From positions 29,731 to 93,730 of the forward strand of contig MKRX01000015.1 in the NCBI GenBank assembly GCA_001898035.1: 64,000 nt of DNA, written 5' to 3'. A model generated the notes under the pieces. The model worked only from the letters and a program-made list of their open reading frames with translations, did not search any database and was not told the DNA's origin. This document shows, piece by piece, positions 1 through 8,965 of the stretch (positions within the stretch are counted from its first letter, which is position 1; each line of letters starts with the position of its first letter). Made by a program: the position numbers and the translations under genes. This DNA comes from Armatimonadetes bacterium 55-13 (GTDB taxonomy: Bacteria; Armatimonadota; Fimbriimonadia; Fimbriimonadales; Fimbriimonadaceae).

Positions 1-230
1 AGGCAAAGGGAGCGGTGATGCGACGCATCAGCGAAGAGAGCGCGAAGGGCGAGCGTGTGGAACTGGTGGACGGAATCAAGATCTTCGACAAAGACTCTTG
101 GGTGCTGGTTTTGCCGGACGCCATTGAGCCTCTGTTTCACATTTACGCGGAGAGTCCCGAAGAGGGGGAGAGCCGGGAACTGGTTGGCTCCTATGTCCGC
201 AAGATCGAGCAGCTCCAGCAAGCGATCTAG
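1..230 (+). CDS. C-terminal end of a mannose-1-phosphate guanylyltransferase/phosphomannomutase-type protein (partial)
   Basis: The reading frame is open from base 3 and stops at 228-230, so only about the last 75 residues are in the window. They match the last domain of alpha-D-phosphohexomutases: a short strand-turn, then DSWVLVLPDAIEPLFHIYAE, where the usual phosphate-binding loop RPSGTEP is replaced by LPDAIEP. That degenerate loop is typical of the mutase-like tail fused to nucleotidyltransferase domains in sugar-nucleotide enzymes, so the full protein is probably such a fusion. This part may not be catalytic. The GTG at 15 is internal, not a start. A 22-base palindrome follows the stop codon. 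Confidence 0.6.
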   Translation, partial: AKGAVMRRISEESAKGERVELVDGIKIFDKDSWVLVLPDAIEPLFHIYAESPEEGESRELVGSYVRKIEQLQQAI

Positions 231-248
231 GCTTAGCCCAAAATGACC

Positions 249-270
249 GCCTAAATAACGTTATTTGGGC
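249..270. terminator. 22-base palindrome, possible bidirectional terminator or operator
   Basis: GCCTAAATAAC at 249-259 pairs with GTTATTTGGGC at 260-270, with one T-G mismatch. It lies 19 bases after the stop of the upstream mutase gene and about 130 bases before the LGFP gene start. It has no strong T-run, so a role as operator or mRNA hairpin is equally possible. Confidence 0.4.
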
Positions 271-396
271 GATCTATCTTTGGTGAGTTACCGGTTACTG
301 AATATAGCAAGATTATTCCCTTTTACGAGGTTTTGTTCAACATTCCCGGCAAAACGGACTTATATTGACAGCACTTCTATTGAGGAGAACTTGCAT

Positions 397-3312
397 ATGC
401 GCACAGTTGCTACTGGTTCGACTACTGTTTTGCGACCCGCCCGGGGAATCACCCTGTTGGCGGGTAAGAAAGTGAAGACTAACAACTTCGGGACCGTCAC
501 GCTCAGCAATGAGATTTACGACAAGTGGGTTCAGATTGGCGTCGCCACCCTTGGCGACCCGATTCAGAGCTACTTCAGTCTGCCGGACGGCTCGTCGGCT
601 TGTTACTTTGAACGAGGGATGATCGTGCACCGGAAAGCCGGGGGCACTTTCGCAGTTTACGGAGCGATTTACCTTCAATACCGTAACCTGAACGACGTAC
701 ATAGTTTCTTGGGACTGCCCAAGAGCGACGAACAAGCGGCCGCCAACGGAGGTCGCGTTTCGCACTTCGAAAACGCCGACATCTATTGGAGCGGCGGATC
801 GGGAGCGTTCGAGGTTCATGGAGCGATTCGCGATCGATACGCGGCGCTCGGGGGTCCGGGAGGCTTCCTGGGCTACCCACTGACCAACGAAACCCAAATC
901 TTCAAGAACCGCGTTGAAGTGGGTCGGTTTAACCGGTTCCAGGGTGGCGTGATTTATTGGAGCTCAGGCACTGGCGCTTGGGAAGTCCACGGCGATATTC
1001 GTAGAAAATACGAGGACGAGTTGGACGGCCCGATTGGCGAGATGGGCTTCCCGACATCTAACGAAGGCTCCACACCCAAGGGAGCGGCCCGGTACAGCAA
1101 TTTCCAGAATGGCGTGATCCTTTGGTTCAATTCCTACGCGAACATGCGGATCATCAAGAATCTGGAGCTTTACATCGACCGAATCGGCTCAAAAGGGGAC
1201 GACGGTTTCTTGGGCGGTGGTCAAGACGTTTACATCATCATGGACATCTCGTCGTCGCGCGGCTATCACGTTCGCGAACGCATTCCGAAAGATGGAGATC
1301 TGGGCTCAGACAAAACGCTGAACCGAGTCCTTCCTCGCTTTGGCGTACCGACGGGCGACATGTCGATCCACGTGAAATTTGAGGGGTGGGACTCCGACAG
1401 CGGCTTCATCAGAGGCTGGTTTGGAGATAACGACGACAAGCTGGGGACCGTGGATAAGACGTACACGGCCGACGATCTCTGGGGCATGAACGATCCGGCT
1501 ACTCACTGGGCGGGCGACTTTATGATCGTCTACAAAGTTCGAGACGTGACGAGCTACGATCCTCATCAGTTCCGCAAGAACCTGTGGTGGAACTACGACA
1601 ACTTCTCCACAGCGACACTTAGCAAGAGCCAGTACGCTCAGACTTTCCGGGACGTGGACGAGGACGAGTCGGTGATCTGGCATCCTTTCAATGCGGCCTA
1701 CTATGAGTTGGTCTACAAGGGAGTGGCGGCCGGTGGGAACTGCTTTGGCATGTGCGTTGAGTCAATCTACGCTCAAGTATGCCGATCCATCTATAACGAG
1801 CCGATCGGGCGCTTCCCACCGACAAACGGAACCGAACCTCAGCCGGGCACCCATAACGAGATGATCAATGAGATCAACATCAAGCATGGGTATCAGGTTG
1901 GCGCTTCGTTCATCGACTGGTTCCTGGGACACTTCATCTCAGGCGGCACGCACGATCCCGTACGCTGCTTCAGAGAGAGTCGGGACCAGTTTGCACGAGG
2001 AAACTATCCAATCATCTCGCTGACCAGCGATTACTGGGGGGCGGGTGGACATGCGGTGCGTCCTTACGCTTGGGACGACAGTACGAAGCCCTGGAAGATC
2101 AAGATCGCCGATCCGAATCGGCCGTATCCGCGCGTTCCGAACGACAATGACCCGGGGAACATCATCACGATCGATCCCGACAAGAACACGTTCCACTTCA
2201 ACGGCGCGGGCGGAACCGCGTACGACGGCGGAGCCTGGACGGGCGGACGTATGTTCTCCATACCGTTCAACGTGCTATGCGAGCAGCCCCGGACTCCGTT
2301 CTGGGAGGCGTTGGCGCTCCTCGTTGGAGGAACCCTGCTGATTATCGGCGGCGATGCCTCGACAAAGAACATCACCGATGGATCGGGCAAGACGTTCTTC
2401 GAGCCAAACCTGGGGCATCTTCCCGAGAAATGGGCGGACATACGCAAGGACACGAATCAGCGCATCCCGAACATGGCCCTTCTGCCGGTGCTGCACGATC
2501 TGAGCGCAGTACTTCGGGGGCGGACGGTGCTGGATGCCAACATCCTCAAGCGACTTCTCACCAAGGAGGGCCCAGGGCAGGTCTTTTATCTGCACCGTCC
2601 GGCAGCTTCTCACGGTCCAGAAGGAGCCATCTCGACTGGTGTGGCGACCGACGTAGGTCATGCGGTCATTGCGGGTGCGGTTACTGCGACCACCGCGACA
2701 ACTGCGGCAACAACGGGGACGGCGGTCCGAAGCGGCATTACCGACGTGGTTACAGGGACGCTTCTGAATGCACTCCAATCCAACGAAATCACTCATGAGA
2801 TCGAGGGAACGGGGACCAGCGGATATCAGTGGGGGTATCGATCTCCTACCATGACCGCAGTGGTGAAAGCTAACTTGGGAAGCGGCAAGGTGGACAAGGT
2901 TTCGGTGAGTCCGATGAATACGGGCAATCCTGAAGTCTCTCTCCTCCCTGAATCTGATAAGGTCGTAGCCCTTTCGGTCACCCGATGGTCGGACCAAGCT
3001 CAGCGAACGCGTGGTTACGATGTGACGAACCTTCAGGCTAAGGCAGGCGCAAAGGTTAGGGCACGGCTTGAGGACGACGGCGAGACGCTCATGCTCCATA
3101 GCGAGGGTGGCGATGCGAAGTTCGACCTGAGCGTTCGATCTGGCGCGACGCTGACCCCCCAAGTTCAGAAGAAGCAGGTCGAGCTCAAGCAGGGTGAAGT
3201 CATTCGGCTTACGCCTTCAGAGTGGAAACCGACAGAAATGGTGCAAGCTCCCATCAAGATGAGAGCCTTCGATGGCAGTGGAAAGAATCTGCTTCGAGAA
3301 GCAGATCTTTAA
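397..3312 (+). CDS. LGFP-repeat protein with papain-like cysteine peptidase core
   Basis: 971 residues from ATG 397, chosen because GAGGAG sits 9 bases upstream; an in-frame TTG at 265 would add 44 residues without a ribosome site. Residues about 50-240 hold LGFP repeats with cores FLGLPKSDE (~105), FLGYPLTNE (~157) and EMGFPTSNE (~215), a module known from cell-wall-attached proteins. A beta-rich segment follows (~245-390). Residues ~440-600 look like a papain-type fold: GGNCFGMC (Cys449), GGHAVRPYAWDD (His552) and IADPNRP (Asp572 or Asn574) form a Cys-His-Asp/Asn series. A hydrophobic stretch near 630-650 and a Thr/Ala-rich tail follow. No signal peptide is visible. Peptidase activity is inferred, not shown. 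Confidence 0.7.
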   Translation: MRTVATGSTTVLRPARGITLLAGKKVKTNNFGTVTLSNEIYDKWVQIGVATLGDPIQSYFSLPDGSSACYFERGMIVHRKAGGTFAVYGAIYLQYRNLNDVHSFLGLPKSDEQAAANGGRVSHFENADIYWSGGSGAFEVHGAIRDRYAALGGPGGFLGYPLTNETQIFKNRVEVGRFNRFQGGVIYWSSGTGAWEVHGDIRRKYEDELDGPIGEMGFPTSNEGSTPKGAARYSNFQNGVILWFNSYANMRIIKNLELYIDRIGSKGDDGFLGGGQDVYIIMDISSSRGYHVRERIPKDGDLGSDKTLNRVLPRFGVPTGDMSIHVKFEGWDSDSGFIRGWFGDNDDKLGTVDKTYTADDLWGMNDPATHWAGDFMIVYKVRDVTSYDPHQFRKNLWWNYDNFSTATLSKSQYAQTFRDVDEDESVIWHPFNAAYYELVYKGVAAGGNCFGMCVESIYAQVCRSIYNEPIGRFPPTNGTEPQPGTHNEMINEINIKHGYQVGASFIDWFLGHFISGGTHDPVRCFRESRDQFARGNYPIISLTSDYWGAGGHAVRPYAWDDSTKPWKIKIADPNRPYPRVPNDNDPGNIITIDPDKNTFHFNGAGGTAYDGGAWTGGRMFSIPFNVLCEQPRTPFWEALALLVGGTLLIIGGDASTKNITDGSGKTFFEPNLGHLPEKWADIRKDTNQRIPNMALLPVLHDLSAVLRGRTVLDANILKRLLTKEGPGQVFYLHRPAASHGPEGAISTGVATDVGHAVIAGAVTATTATTAATTGTAVRSGITDVVTGTLLNALQSNEITHEIEGTGTSGYQWGYRSPTMTAVVKANLGSGKVDKVSVSPMNTGNPEVSLLPESDKVVALSVTRWSDQAQRTRGYDVTNLQAKAGAKVRARLEDDGETLMLHSEGGDAKFDLSVRSGATLTPQVQKKQVELKQGEVIRLTPSEWKPTEMVQAPIKMRAFDGSGKNLLREADL

Positions 3313-3321
3313 GTGAGATTG

Positions 3322-3357
3322 GAGGCGGTTCGCTTGCGCGAGTCGCCTCTCTTTTTG
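3322..3357 (+). terminator. Intrinsic terminator after the LGFP gene
   Basis: GAGGCG at the start pairs with CGCCTC, with a second inner pairing (TTCGC/GCGAG), and is followed by CTTTTTG. It begins 10 bases after the LGFP stop codon. Confidence 0.8.
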
Positions 3358-3544
3358 CCTTAGAATCTGAGGAATGGGGTCGCCTTTTCTCGGGTGAGAT
3401 TAACAGGTGAAGTTTTTTCTCAAAAGCCTGGGGATTTGTGCGATGTCGGTAGCGCAGAACTACTCCAATCAGGTTTAGTTGAGTAGTCGGAGAAGGAAAA
3501 GTCCGCGAGGAAATACCAGTCCCACTCCGGCGATCCTGACCGAC

Positions 3545-4492
3545 ATGCGACAAGCCACTGTGCTTCCTCTTTTTGGCGTATTTAGCGCCCTTCTCCCGCT
3601 GTGCGGATGCAGCGGTACGGCCTCTAGTGCTCTCAGTGGCACACCTGCCGTCGTCACGCCGGCGCCGGTTGCGCCTGAGCCCCGCACGCCACCGGTAAAG
3701 GAACCTCCGGCCCGAGTTACGACGCGAAAGGCTAACACCCAAGGCATGGTGTTTGTTACCGAGTACCACAATTTCGGTTACGAGAAGGGAAACATGTTTC
3801 GGACTCCCGAGAAGTTCGCCAAGGACTTGAAGCGACTTTACGACTTGGGATTCCGGCCCGTGACGGCGTCAGAATATCTCAACGACAAGATGGACCTGCC
3901 GCCGGGGGCGTCGCCGGTTATTATGACCTTCGACGACTCCCAGCCGACCCAGTTCAAGCTCTTAGCCGATGGTTCACTCGATCCGAAATGCGCGATGGGA
4001 GTTTGGGAGAAATTCGCCAAAGCCCATCCCGACTTCCCCATGAAAGGCACCTTCTTCGTATTGCCAAGAATGTGGGATCAGCCAAAGCTGCGTGCCAAGA
4101 AAGTGGCCATGATCAAGGAGTGGGGATCGGAACTGGCAAACCACACAGTTCATCATCCCGCCCTGCGGACCAAGAACGACGAGACGGTCATGTCCGAAGT
4201 GGCAGGTGGGATCGAACTGCTCCGAAAATACGGGATTCACGAACCGGCGATGTTTGCGATGCCGTATGGCTCCACGCCCAAGAATCGGGCGCTGATCAAG
4301 CAGTTCAAGTACAAGGGGCAAGTGTTCAAAACGGCGGGGGCATTTTTGGCGGGGGCCAATCCGGCGCCTCCGCCGGGAAAGGTTAACCGTTACAAGGTGC
4401 CACGCATCCTTGCGCAACCGGGGAATCTTGGGTTGGATTTCTGGCTAGATCGCGTCGAGCAGGGGAAAGTTTCGCTCTATGTTGCGCCTTAG
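3545..4492 (+). CDS. Lipoprotein polysaccharide deacetylase (NodB-like)
   Basis: 315 residues. ATG 3545 is preferred over an upstream TTG at 3479 because it gives a clean lipoprotein signal: hydrophobic residues 5-20 followed by lipobox LCGC. After a Pro/Thr-rich linker the domain carries carbohydrate esterase 4 landmarks: VIMTFDDS (metal-binding Asp pair), NHTVHHPALR (two metal His) and FAMPYGS. The family removes N- or O-acetyl groups from chitin-like or peptidoglycan sugars using a divalent metal. The protein is probably anchored on the periplasmic side or outer membrane. It is a single gene, preceded by a terminator and followed by a convergent hydrolase gene. The substrate cannot be read from the sequence. 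Confidence 0.85.
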   Translation: MRQATVLPLFGVFSALLPLCGCSGTASSALSGTPAVVTPAPVAPEPRTPPVKEPPARVTTRKANTQGMVFVTEYHNFGYEKGNMFRTPEKFAKDLKRLYDLGFRPVTASEYLNDKMDLPPGASPVIMTFDDSQPTQFKLLADGSLDPKCAMGVWEKFAKAHPDFPMKGTFFVLPRMWDQPKLRAKKVAMIKEWGSELANHTVHHPALRTKNDETVMSEVAGGIELLRKYGIHEPAMFAMPYGSTPKNRALIKQFKYKGQVFKTAGAFLAGANPAPPPGKVNRYKVPRILAQPGNLGLDFWLDRVEQGKVSLYVAP

Positions 4493-4576
4493 CTGAGATA
4501 AGGGCCATCCTGGCCTCAGCGCCCGCCAATCCGTTGGCCAATCGTTAAGACGGGATGGAGTTATGAAAAGCCGCGA

Positions 4577-5380
4577 CTAAATCGAGAATTCCAAACCGTC
4601 GAAACCCGGCTGGAAGGCGTATGGCTTCATGGCGGCGACCAGTTCTTCGTGAGAGCCGCCAAGGTGACTGTGGTGGGTGGTGAAAACGGGCGATTCCTGT
4701 GAGAGCGTACCGGCGAGGCGTAGGCGCTCAATCACCGGGACCAGTTCACAAAGGGCTAGGTGGCCATCGTAACCGCTATCGTGAAGGCCATCCGTACACT
4801 CGATAACCATGGCGTCCAGCTTGGTTGCTTCAAGGTATTCCCACGTGACCTCTGGCCAGAGCCCGGTATCGGTCATATAGCCGAATCGCTTTCCGTCCTT
4901 TTCGAAAATTAAGTTGTGGCACTCCTCGGGTTCGGCATGTTTGGCGAGGATGGGAGTGAGTTGGTAGTCACCGATTTGGTAGGTCTCGAAGACTTGAGTT
5001 GTCACGATGTCCAGAGGCCAATCTGGATACCTCGTCCAAATGATCGAGGAGACCGTGGGGTTACTGTAGATGGTGAACGGCGTGTACTCGTTCGAATTGA
5101 ACGGATACATCGAATACTGGATCTCACTGGCGGTGAAGTGATCTTCGTGGCTGTGGGTGAAGACGATAGCATCCCAAAGCGTGGGATCAAGGCCGTTTCT
5201 TTGAATTTGACCGAGAGTGTCTGGGCCGAGATCGATTTTGATGCATTCATCGATCAGAGCGGCGGCACGAGTTCGGCAATCTTTGCTTCCCGGTTCGAGA
5301 GCCTTGCGGCACACTTCACTCGACGAAAAAATCGCCGGGATGCCATCCGCTGCGCCCGTACCGAGAAGCTTGATCTTCAT
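4577..5380 (-). CDS. MBL-fold metallo-hydrolase, PhnP-like
   Basis: 267 residues. The protein starts with the metallo-beta-lactamase fold strand MKIKLLGTGAADGIPA, and THSHEDH near residue 76 is the HxHxDH metal site; later metal ligands fit H in LAKHAEP, D in MTDTGLWP and H in TTHHSHLGG. This layout resembles PhnP phosphodiesterases and the tRNase Z/PhnP branch, which cleave phosphodiester bonds with two metals. No phn genes are nearby. It lies four bases downstream of the DUF1015 gene on the same strand, so the two are probably co-transcribed. The substrate is unknown. Confidence 0.8.
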   Translation of the reverse strand: MKIKLLGTGAADGIPAIFSSSEVCRKALEPGSKDCRTRAAALIDECIKIDLGPDTLGQIQRNGLDPTLWDAIVFTHSHEDHFTASEIQYSMYPFNSNEYTPFTIYSNPTVSSIIWTRYPDWPLDIVTTQVFETYQIGDYQLTPILAKHAEPEECHNLIFEKDGKRFGYMTDTGLWPEVTWEYLEATKLDAMVIECTDGLHDSGYDGHLALCELVPVIERLRLAGTLSQESPVFTTHHSHLGGSHEELVAAMKPYAFQPGFDGLEFSI

Positions 5381-5384
5381 TTAG

Positions 5385-6662
5385 CTAGAAGTCGTTCAGG
5401 CTCCAGAGAACCAAACCGCTGAGAATTTTTGGGAAGTAGTAGGTGCTCTTTTGGGGCATCTTTTCTCCGCCCAAAGCGATTCTTTTCATATCATCGACGG
5501 TCGGCGGGTTCATGAGGAACGCCGCTTTCGCGCCCTCATTCACCCACATGACCGCTTCGTGCGAGTCTCGGGTGTACTTGATGGAGTCCAGTCCCTTCAC
5601 TTCCAGCATCTGTTCCAAGATGATGCTGTGGAGAACGGTGACGTCCAACTTCTTCAAGTCGTCGCTGGCATCGCCGGGAACGAGTTTGTGAAGGATGGCG
5701 GGGTCTTTGGCCTCCAGAACGTAGCCATCTCCTCCCTCCAAGGCAAGTCCGAATGCCGTGCGACCACTGCGCGCTTCCAATTCTATGGATTCCATCAGTC
5801 GGCTGTTGTGCGTTTCTTTTAGATTGAAATGCTCCTCTAGCCGTGAGAACATCGTGTCGCGGTCGACGGGGATATCGGTAAGAACCCGGTGCGTGGGCAG
5901 AAGAACCAAGCCCGGGTCGGACATGGAACTGAAAGCCATCATCATGAAGTCTTCCGCGATTAGCCCATCCCTTTCGCCCAGATTGGCGCGGAACGTGCAG
6001 GCGGTTTCGTAACGGTGATGGCCATCAGCAATCCACACCTTTTTGTCTTCTAACAGACCGACAAGATGGCTAATGGCTTCGGGATCGGTAATTGGTTCCA
6101 ACCGTTGGGTCGTTCCGTCGTCGCTGACCGTTTCTACGGCGCCTTCCGAAGGAGCTTTCACAATCGCGTCGTGGATATGGGCGCTTGGGTCTTCGAAGAG
6201 GCCGAAGATGCATTCCAGGTGAGCGCGGGTGGCTTCCAGAATTCGAAGACGATCCTCTTTATGCTTGGGGAACGTTTGTTCGTGCGGAAGTACAACACCT
6301 TTTTCATATGGCTCCGTTTTTAGAAGCGCGATGATGGAGGTCCGTACAAGTTCTTCGCCGATATGGGGAACGGAGAATCTCTGCTCGTAGCGGTAAATTG
6401 CCGGTTTATTCTCAAGCAGGAGAGTTCCTTGCCGACGCCACTCCGAGAGGAGGGCGGCACTTCTGGCGTACTTGACGAATTTGCTCCGGTCGTCCGGTTT
6501 GCTCTCAGGCAGGGTCAAGTGAACGACGTTGTATTCATTGCGGACGGCATAGCCATCGCGCTGCTCATCGCTCAGGACATCATAGGGGGGCGCAGTGAGA
6601 GTGTTCAAAGCCCCGGCTTCGACACTGTAGCGCAGACCTTGGAACGGACGAATAACCGCCAT
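5385..6662 (-). CDS. DUF1015 family protein
   Basis: 425 residues from ATG 6662. The opening IRPFQGLRYS, then APPYDVLSD, and the central VWIADGHHRYETA are signatures of DUF1015 (PF06245), a conserved family distantly similar to ParB/sulfiredoxin-like nucleotide-using folds. In several bacteria it lies near serine or amino-acid phosphate genes, and an ADP-dependent kinase-like role has been proposed. Here it stands upstream of a metallo-hydrolase (gap 4 bases) and is divergent from the prenyl synthase gene. The exact reaction is not known from the sequence. Confidence 0.85.
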   Translation of the reverse strand: MAVIRPFQGLRYSVEAGALNTLTAPPYDVLSDEQRDGYAVRNEYNVVHLTLPESKPDDRSKFVKYARSAALLSEWRRQGTLLLENKPAIYRYEQRFSVPHIGEELVRTSIIALLKTEPYEKGVVLPHEQTFPKHKEDRLRILEATRAHLECIFGLFEDPSAHIHDAIVKAPSEGAVETVSDDGTTQRLEPITDPEAISHLVGLLEDKKVWIADGHHRYETACTFRANLGERDGLIAEDFMMMAFSSMSDPGLVLLPTHRVLTDIPVDRDTMFSRLEEHFNLKETHNSRLMESIELEARSGRTAFGLALEGGDGYVLEAKDPAILHKLVPGDASDDLKKLDVTVLHSIILEQMLEVKGLDSIKYTRDSHEAVMWVNEGAKAAFLMNPPTVDDMKRIALGGEKMPQKSTYYFPKILSGLVLWSLNDF

Positions 6663-6713
6663 ATCCGTTCAGAATACCAAGAACCTGAAGATTGCGCTGG
6701 TAGACTCCAGACG

Positions 6714-7592
6714 GTGTCTTCTCCGTTGCAACTAAAGGCCTACTCTGAGCCCGTCGACGCTAGATTGCGACAACTCCTTCCCTCGGTCGAGTCTGAGCCG
6801 AGCGACTTACATGCGGCAATGCGTTACTCCTGCCTTGCTCCAGGCAAACGACTTCGCCCCGTGCTTTGCATGGCGGCGGCGGAAGCGGTGGGGGCGGCGA
6901 GGGAGTCCGTCCTCGATGCCGCCTGCGCCATCGAGATGGTCCATTGTTTCTCTCTGGTACACGACGATCTACCGGCGATCGATAACGATGACTTGCGGCG
7001 TGGCGTACCGACATTGCATAAGAAGTTCGGAGAAGCCATGGCGATCTTGGCAGGGGATGCGCTTTTCGCTTTGGCCTTTGAAATCTTGTCCCATTCGCCG
7101 CATGAGCCCGTCCGGGTCGTAGCGGCGCTCCGGCAGTTGTCTCGTGCCAGCGGGACGCAAGGATTGGTGGGCGGCGAAGTGGTGGATGTGCTCTCGGAGG
7201 GTCGTGCGGTGGACGCAGAGACACTTCGATTTATTCACAGTCACAAGACAGGCGCTTTGATCGCGGCGAGTTGCGAAATCGGCGGCGCATTAGGGGGCGG
7301 CAGCGAGGAGCAAGTGAAGGCACTGACAACGTATGGCGAAAGGATCGGACTGGCCTTTCAGATCGCCGACGACATATTGAACGAAACCTCGACTCCAGAG
7401 CAGCTTGGGAAGGCGGCGGGGAGCGACCGCGAGCGGCAGAAAGCGACCTATCCGGCACTCTATGGATTGGAAGAAAGTCGAAAAATGGCGATTCAGGCAG
7501 CAGATGAGGGAATCCGTGTGCTGCGTAACAACGATGTTTCCGATGGCTTTTTAGGCGAGTTGGCGCTCTATTCTGTAGAACGATTGCATTAA
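6714..7592 (+). CDS. ispA: Farnesyl/geranylgeranyl diphosphate synthase
   Basis: About 292 residues. Start is GTG 6714 or TTG 6726; neither has a clear ribosome site, and the open frame further upstream (from 6363) only shadows the divergent DUF1015 gene. Class I trans-prenyl synthase motifs are present: GKRLRPVL, the first aspartate-rich motif HDDLPAIDNDD (with two extra residues, as in bacterial FPP synthases), HKTGALI, and the second motif FQIADDILNE, where Asn replaces the last Asp. It condenses IPP with allylic diphosphates to make C15 or C20 precursors for quinones and undecaprenyl carriers. Product length cannot be fixed by eye. Confidence 0.88.
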   Translation: MSSPLQLKAYSEPVDARLRQLLPSVESEPSDLHAAMRYSCLAPGKRLRPVLCMAAAEAVGAARESVLDAACAIEMVHCFSLVHDDLPAIDNDDLRRGVPTLHKKFGEAMAILAGDALFALAFEILSHSPHEPVRVVAALRQLSRASGTQGLVGGEVVDVLSEGRAVDAETLRFIHSHKTGALIAASCEIGGALGGGSEEQVKALTTYGERIGLAFQIADDILNETSTPEQLGKAAGSDRERQKATYPALYGLEESRKMAIQAADEGIRVLRNNDVSDGFLGELALYSVERLH

Positions 7593-7717
7593 GCCGATCC
7601 GGCTAGGACCTTTCGCCAAGAAGTTATCCACATCCGGCTAATTCTCGCGGCTTTTCCGAAACTCCCCTCGTCTGTGATTCCAACGGCCAGTACGGCTCTT
7701 GTTTTTGGAGTTTTTGA

Positions 7718-8845
7718 ATGAGACCAGAGAATCTATTCGAGAATCAGGCGACGATCAAGGTTTTGGGCATCGGCGGAGCAGGTAGCAACGCGGTGAACCG
7801 GATGATCGCCGAAGGGGTGGCGGGCGTTCAGTTCGTTGCCATGAACACCGACGCGCAGGCCCTGGGGCTTTCCGAAGCTCCCACCAAGCTTCAATTGGGC
7901 GAAACGCTGACGCGGGGGCTGGGTGCGGGGGGCGATCCCGAAAAAGGCAAGGCCGCCGCATTAGAGAGCGAAAAGACGATCGCTGAGGTTCTTGAAGGAA
8001 CCGACATGGTTTTCATCACCGCCGGCATGGGCGGTGGAACGGGAACGGGCGCGGCCCCCGTGGTCGCAGAAATGGCGCGCAAGATGGGCATCCTCACCGT
8101 CGGCGTGGTGACCAAGCCGTTCTTGTTCGAAGGTCCTCGCCGCAAGCGATTAGCGGAAGAGGGTGCATCTCGGCTTCATGACAACGTCGATACTCTCATT
8201 ACCGTTCCGAACGATCGATTGATCGACTTCGTCGAAAAGCGAACGACGATGCAGCAGGCGTTCGCCGCGGCGGACGATGTGTTGCGACAGGGCGTTCAGG
8301 GCATTTCCGACATTATTCTTCTTCCTGGAATCATCAATGTGGACTTTGCAGACGTTCGCTCGGTTATGAGCAACGCGGGGGTTGCGCTGATGGGCCTTGG
8401 ACGTGGCGTAGGCGACCAGCGCGCTCGGATGGCGGCTCAACATGCGGCCAATTCTCCACTTTTGGAGACGAACATTCAGGGCGCCAAGCGACTTCTCATC
8501 AACATCACGGCGGGTTCCGATTTCAGCATCGGCGAGGCTCACGAAGCGATGGAGTACATTCTCCAATTCGCCGATCCAGAGGATGCGGACATTATCATGG
8601 GCCACGTCATGAAGGAGACCGGGGACGGCGAGGTGCAGATCACGCTCTTAGCGGCAGGGATGGAGCCCGGGGGCCAGGTCGCAAGGAATGCCGACGTGTT
8701 CTACCAGCCCCAAAACAATACGCCCGAGCCACCCAAGGCAGTTGCCGCCATTCCGGCGGTTACCACGCCCGCGGCGAATCCGATTCAACTCGACGAAATC
8801 GATTTGGATATTCCGACATTCCTGCGGCGACAACGCGGTAACTGA
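7718..8845 (+). CDS. ftsZ: Cell division GTPase FtsZ
   Basis: 375 residues from ATG 7718; GGAG lies seven bases upstream. The N-terminal GTPase domain has [12 protein letters not shown], the tubulin signature [10 protein letters not shown], and [11 protein letters not shown] (T7 loop) that completes the GTPase site of the next subunit. A variable Pro/Ala linker (~315-355) leads to the conserved C-terminal peptide [15 protein letters not shown], which binds membrane tethers or regulators. FtsZ polymerises into the division ring. No ftsA, ftsQ or mur genes are adjacent, so this ftsZ is outside the usual dcw cluster; it follows the prenyl synthase gene by 125 bases. Confidence 0.98.
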   Translation: MRPENLFENQATIKVLGIGGAGSNAVNRMIAEGVAGVQFVAMNTDAQALGLSEAPTKLQLGETLTRGLGAGGDPEKGKAAALESEKTIAEVLEGTDMVFITAGMGGGTGTGAAPVVAEMARKMGILTVGVVTKPFLFEGPRRKRLAEEGASRLHDNVDTLITVPNDRLIDFVEKRTTMQQAFAAADDVLRQGVQGISDIILLPGIINVDFADVRSVMSNAGVALMGLGRGVGDQRARMAAQHAANSPLLETNIQGAKRLLINITAGSDFSIGEAHEAMEYILQFADPEDADIIMGHVMKETGDGEVQITLLAAGMEPGGQVARNADVFYQPQNNTPEPPKAVAAIPAVTTPAANPIQLDEIDLDIPTFLRRQRGN

Positions 8846-8915
8846 TCCTACGATTTTGGTGATTTAGATCCTCAATCCCGGCGTTGATCGGGAGAAGACA
8901 CTGGTCCATCGATTG

Positions 8916-8946
8916 CCCCGTTCAGAATGAGCGGGGTCTTTTTTTG
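8916..8946 (+). terminator. Intrinsic terminator after ftsZ
   Basis: CCCCG at 8916-8920 pairs with CGGGG at 8932-8936; the inner TCA/TGA also pairs. A run of seven T residues follows. It ends the ftsZ transcript 20 bases before the next gene start. Confidence 0.85.
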
Positions 8947-8965
8947 CCCGTGTATATTGATATCG

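Noticed and set aside
2275..3162. 295-residue antisense frame inside the LGFP gene
   Set aside because: It is a shadow of the real gene, without a ribosome site or recognisable domain.
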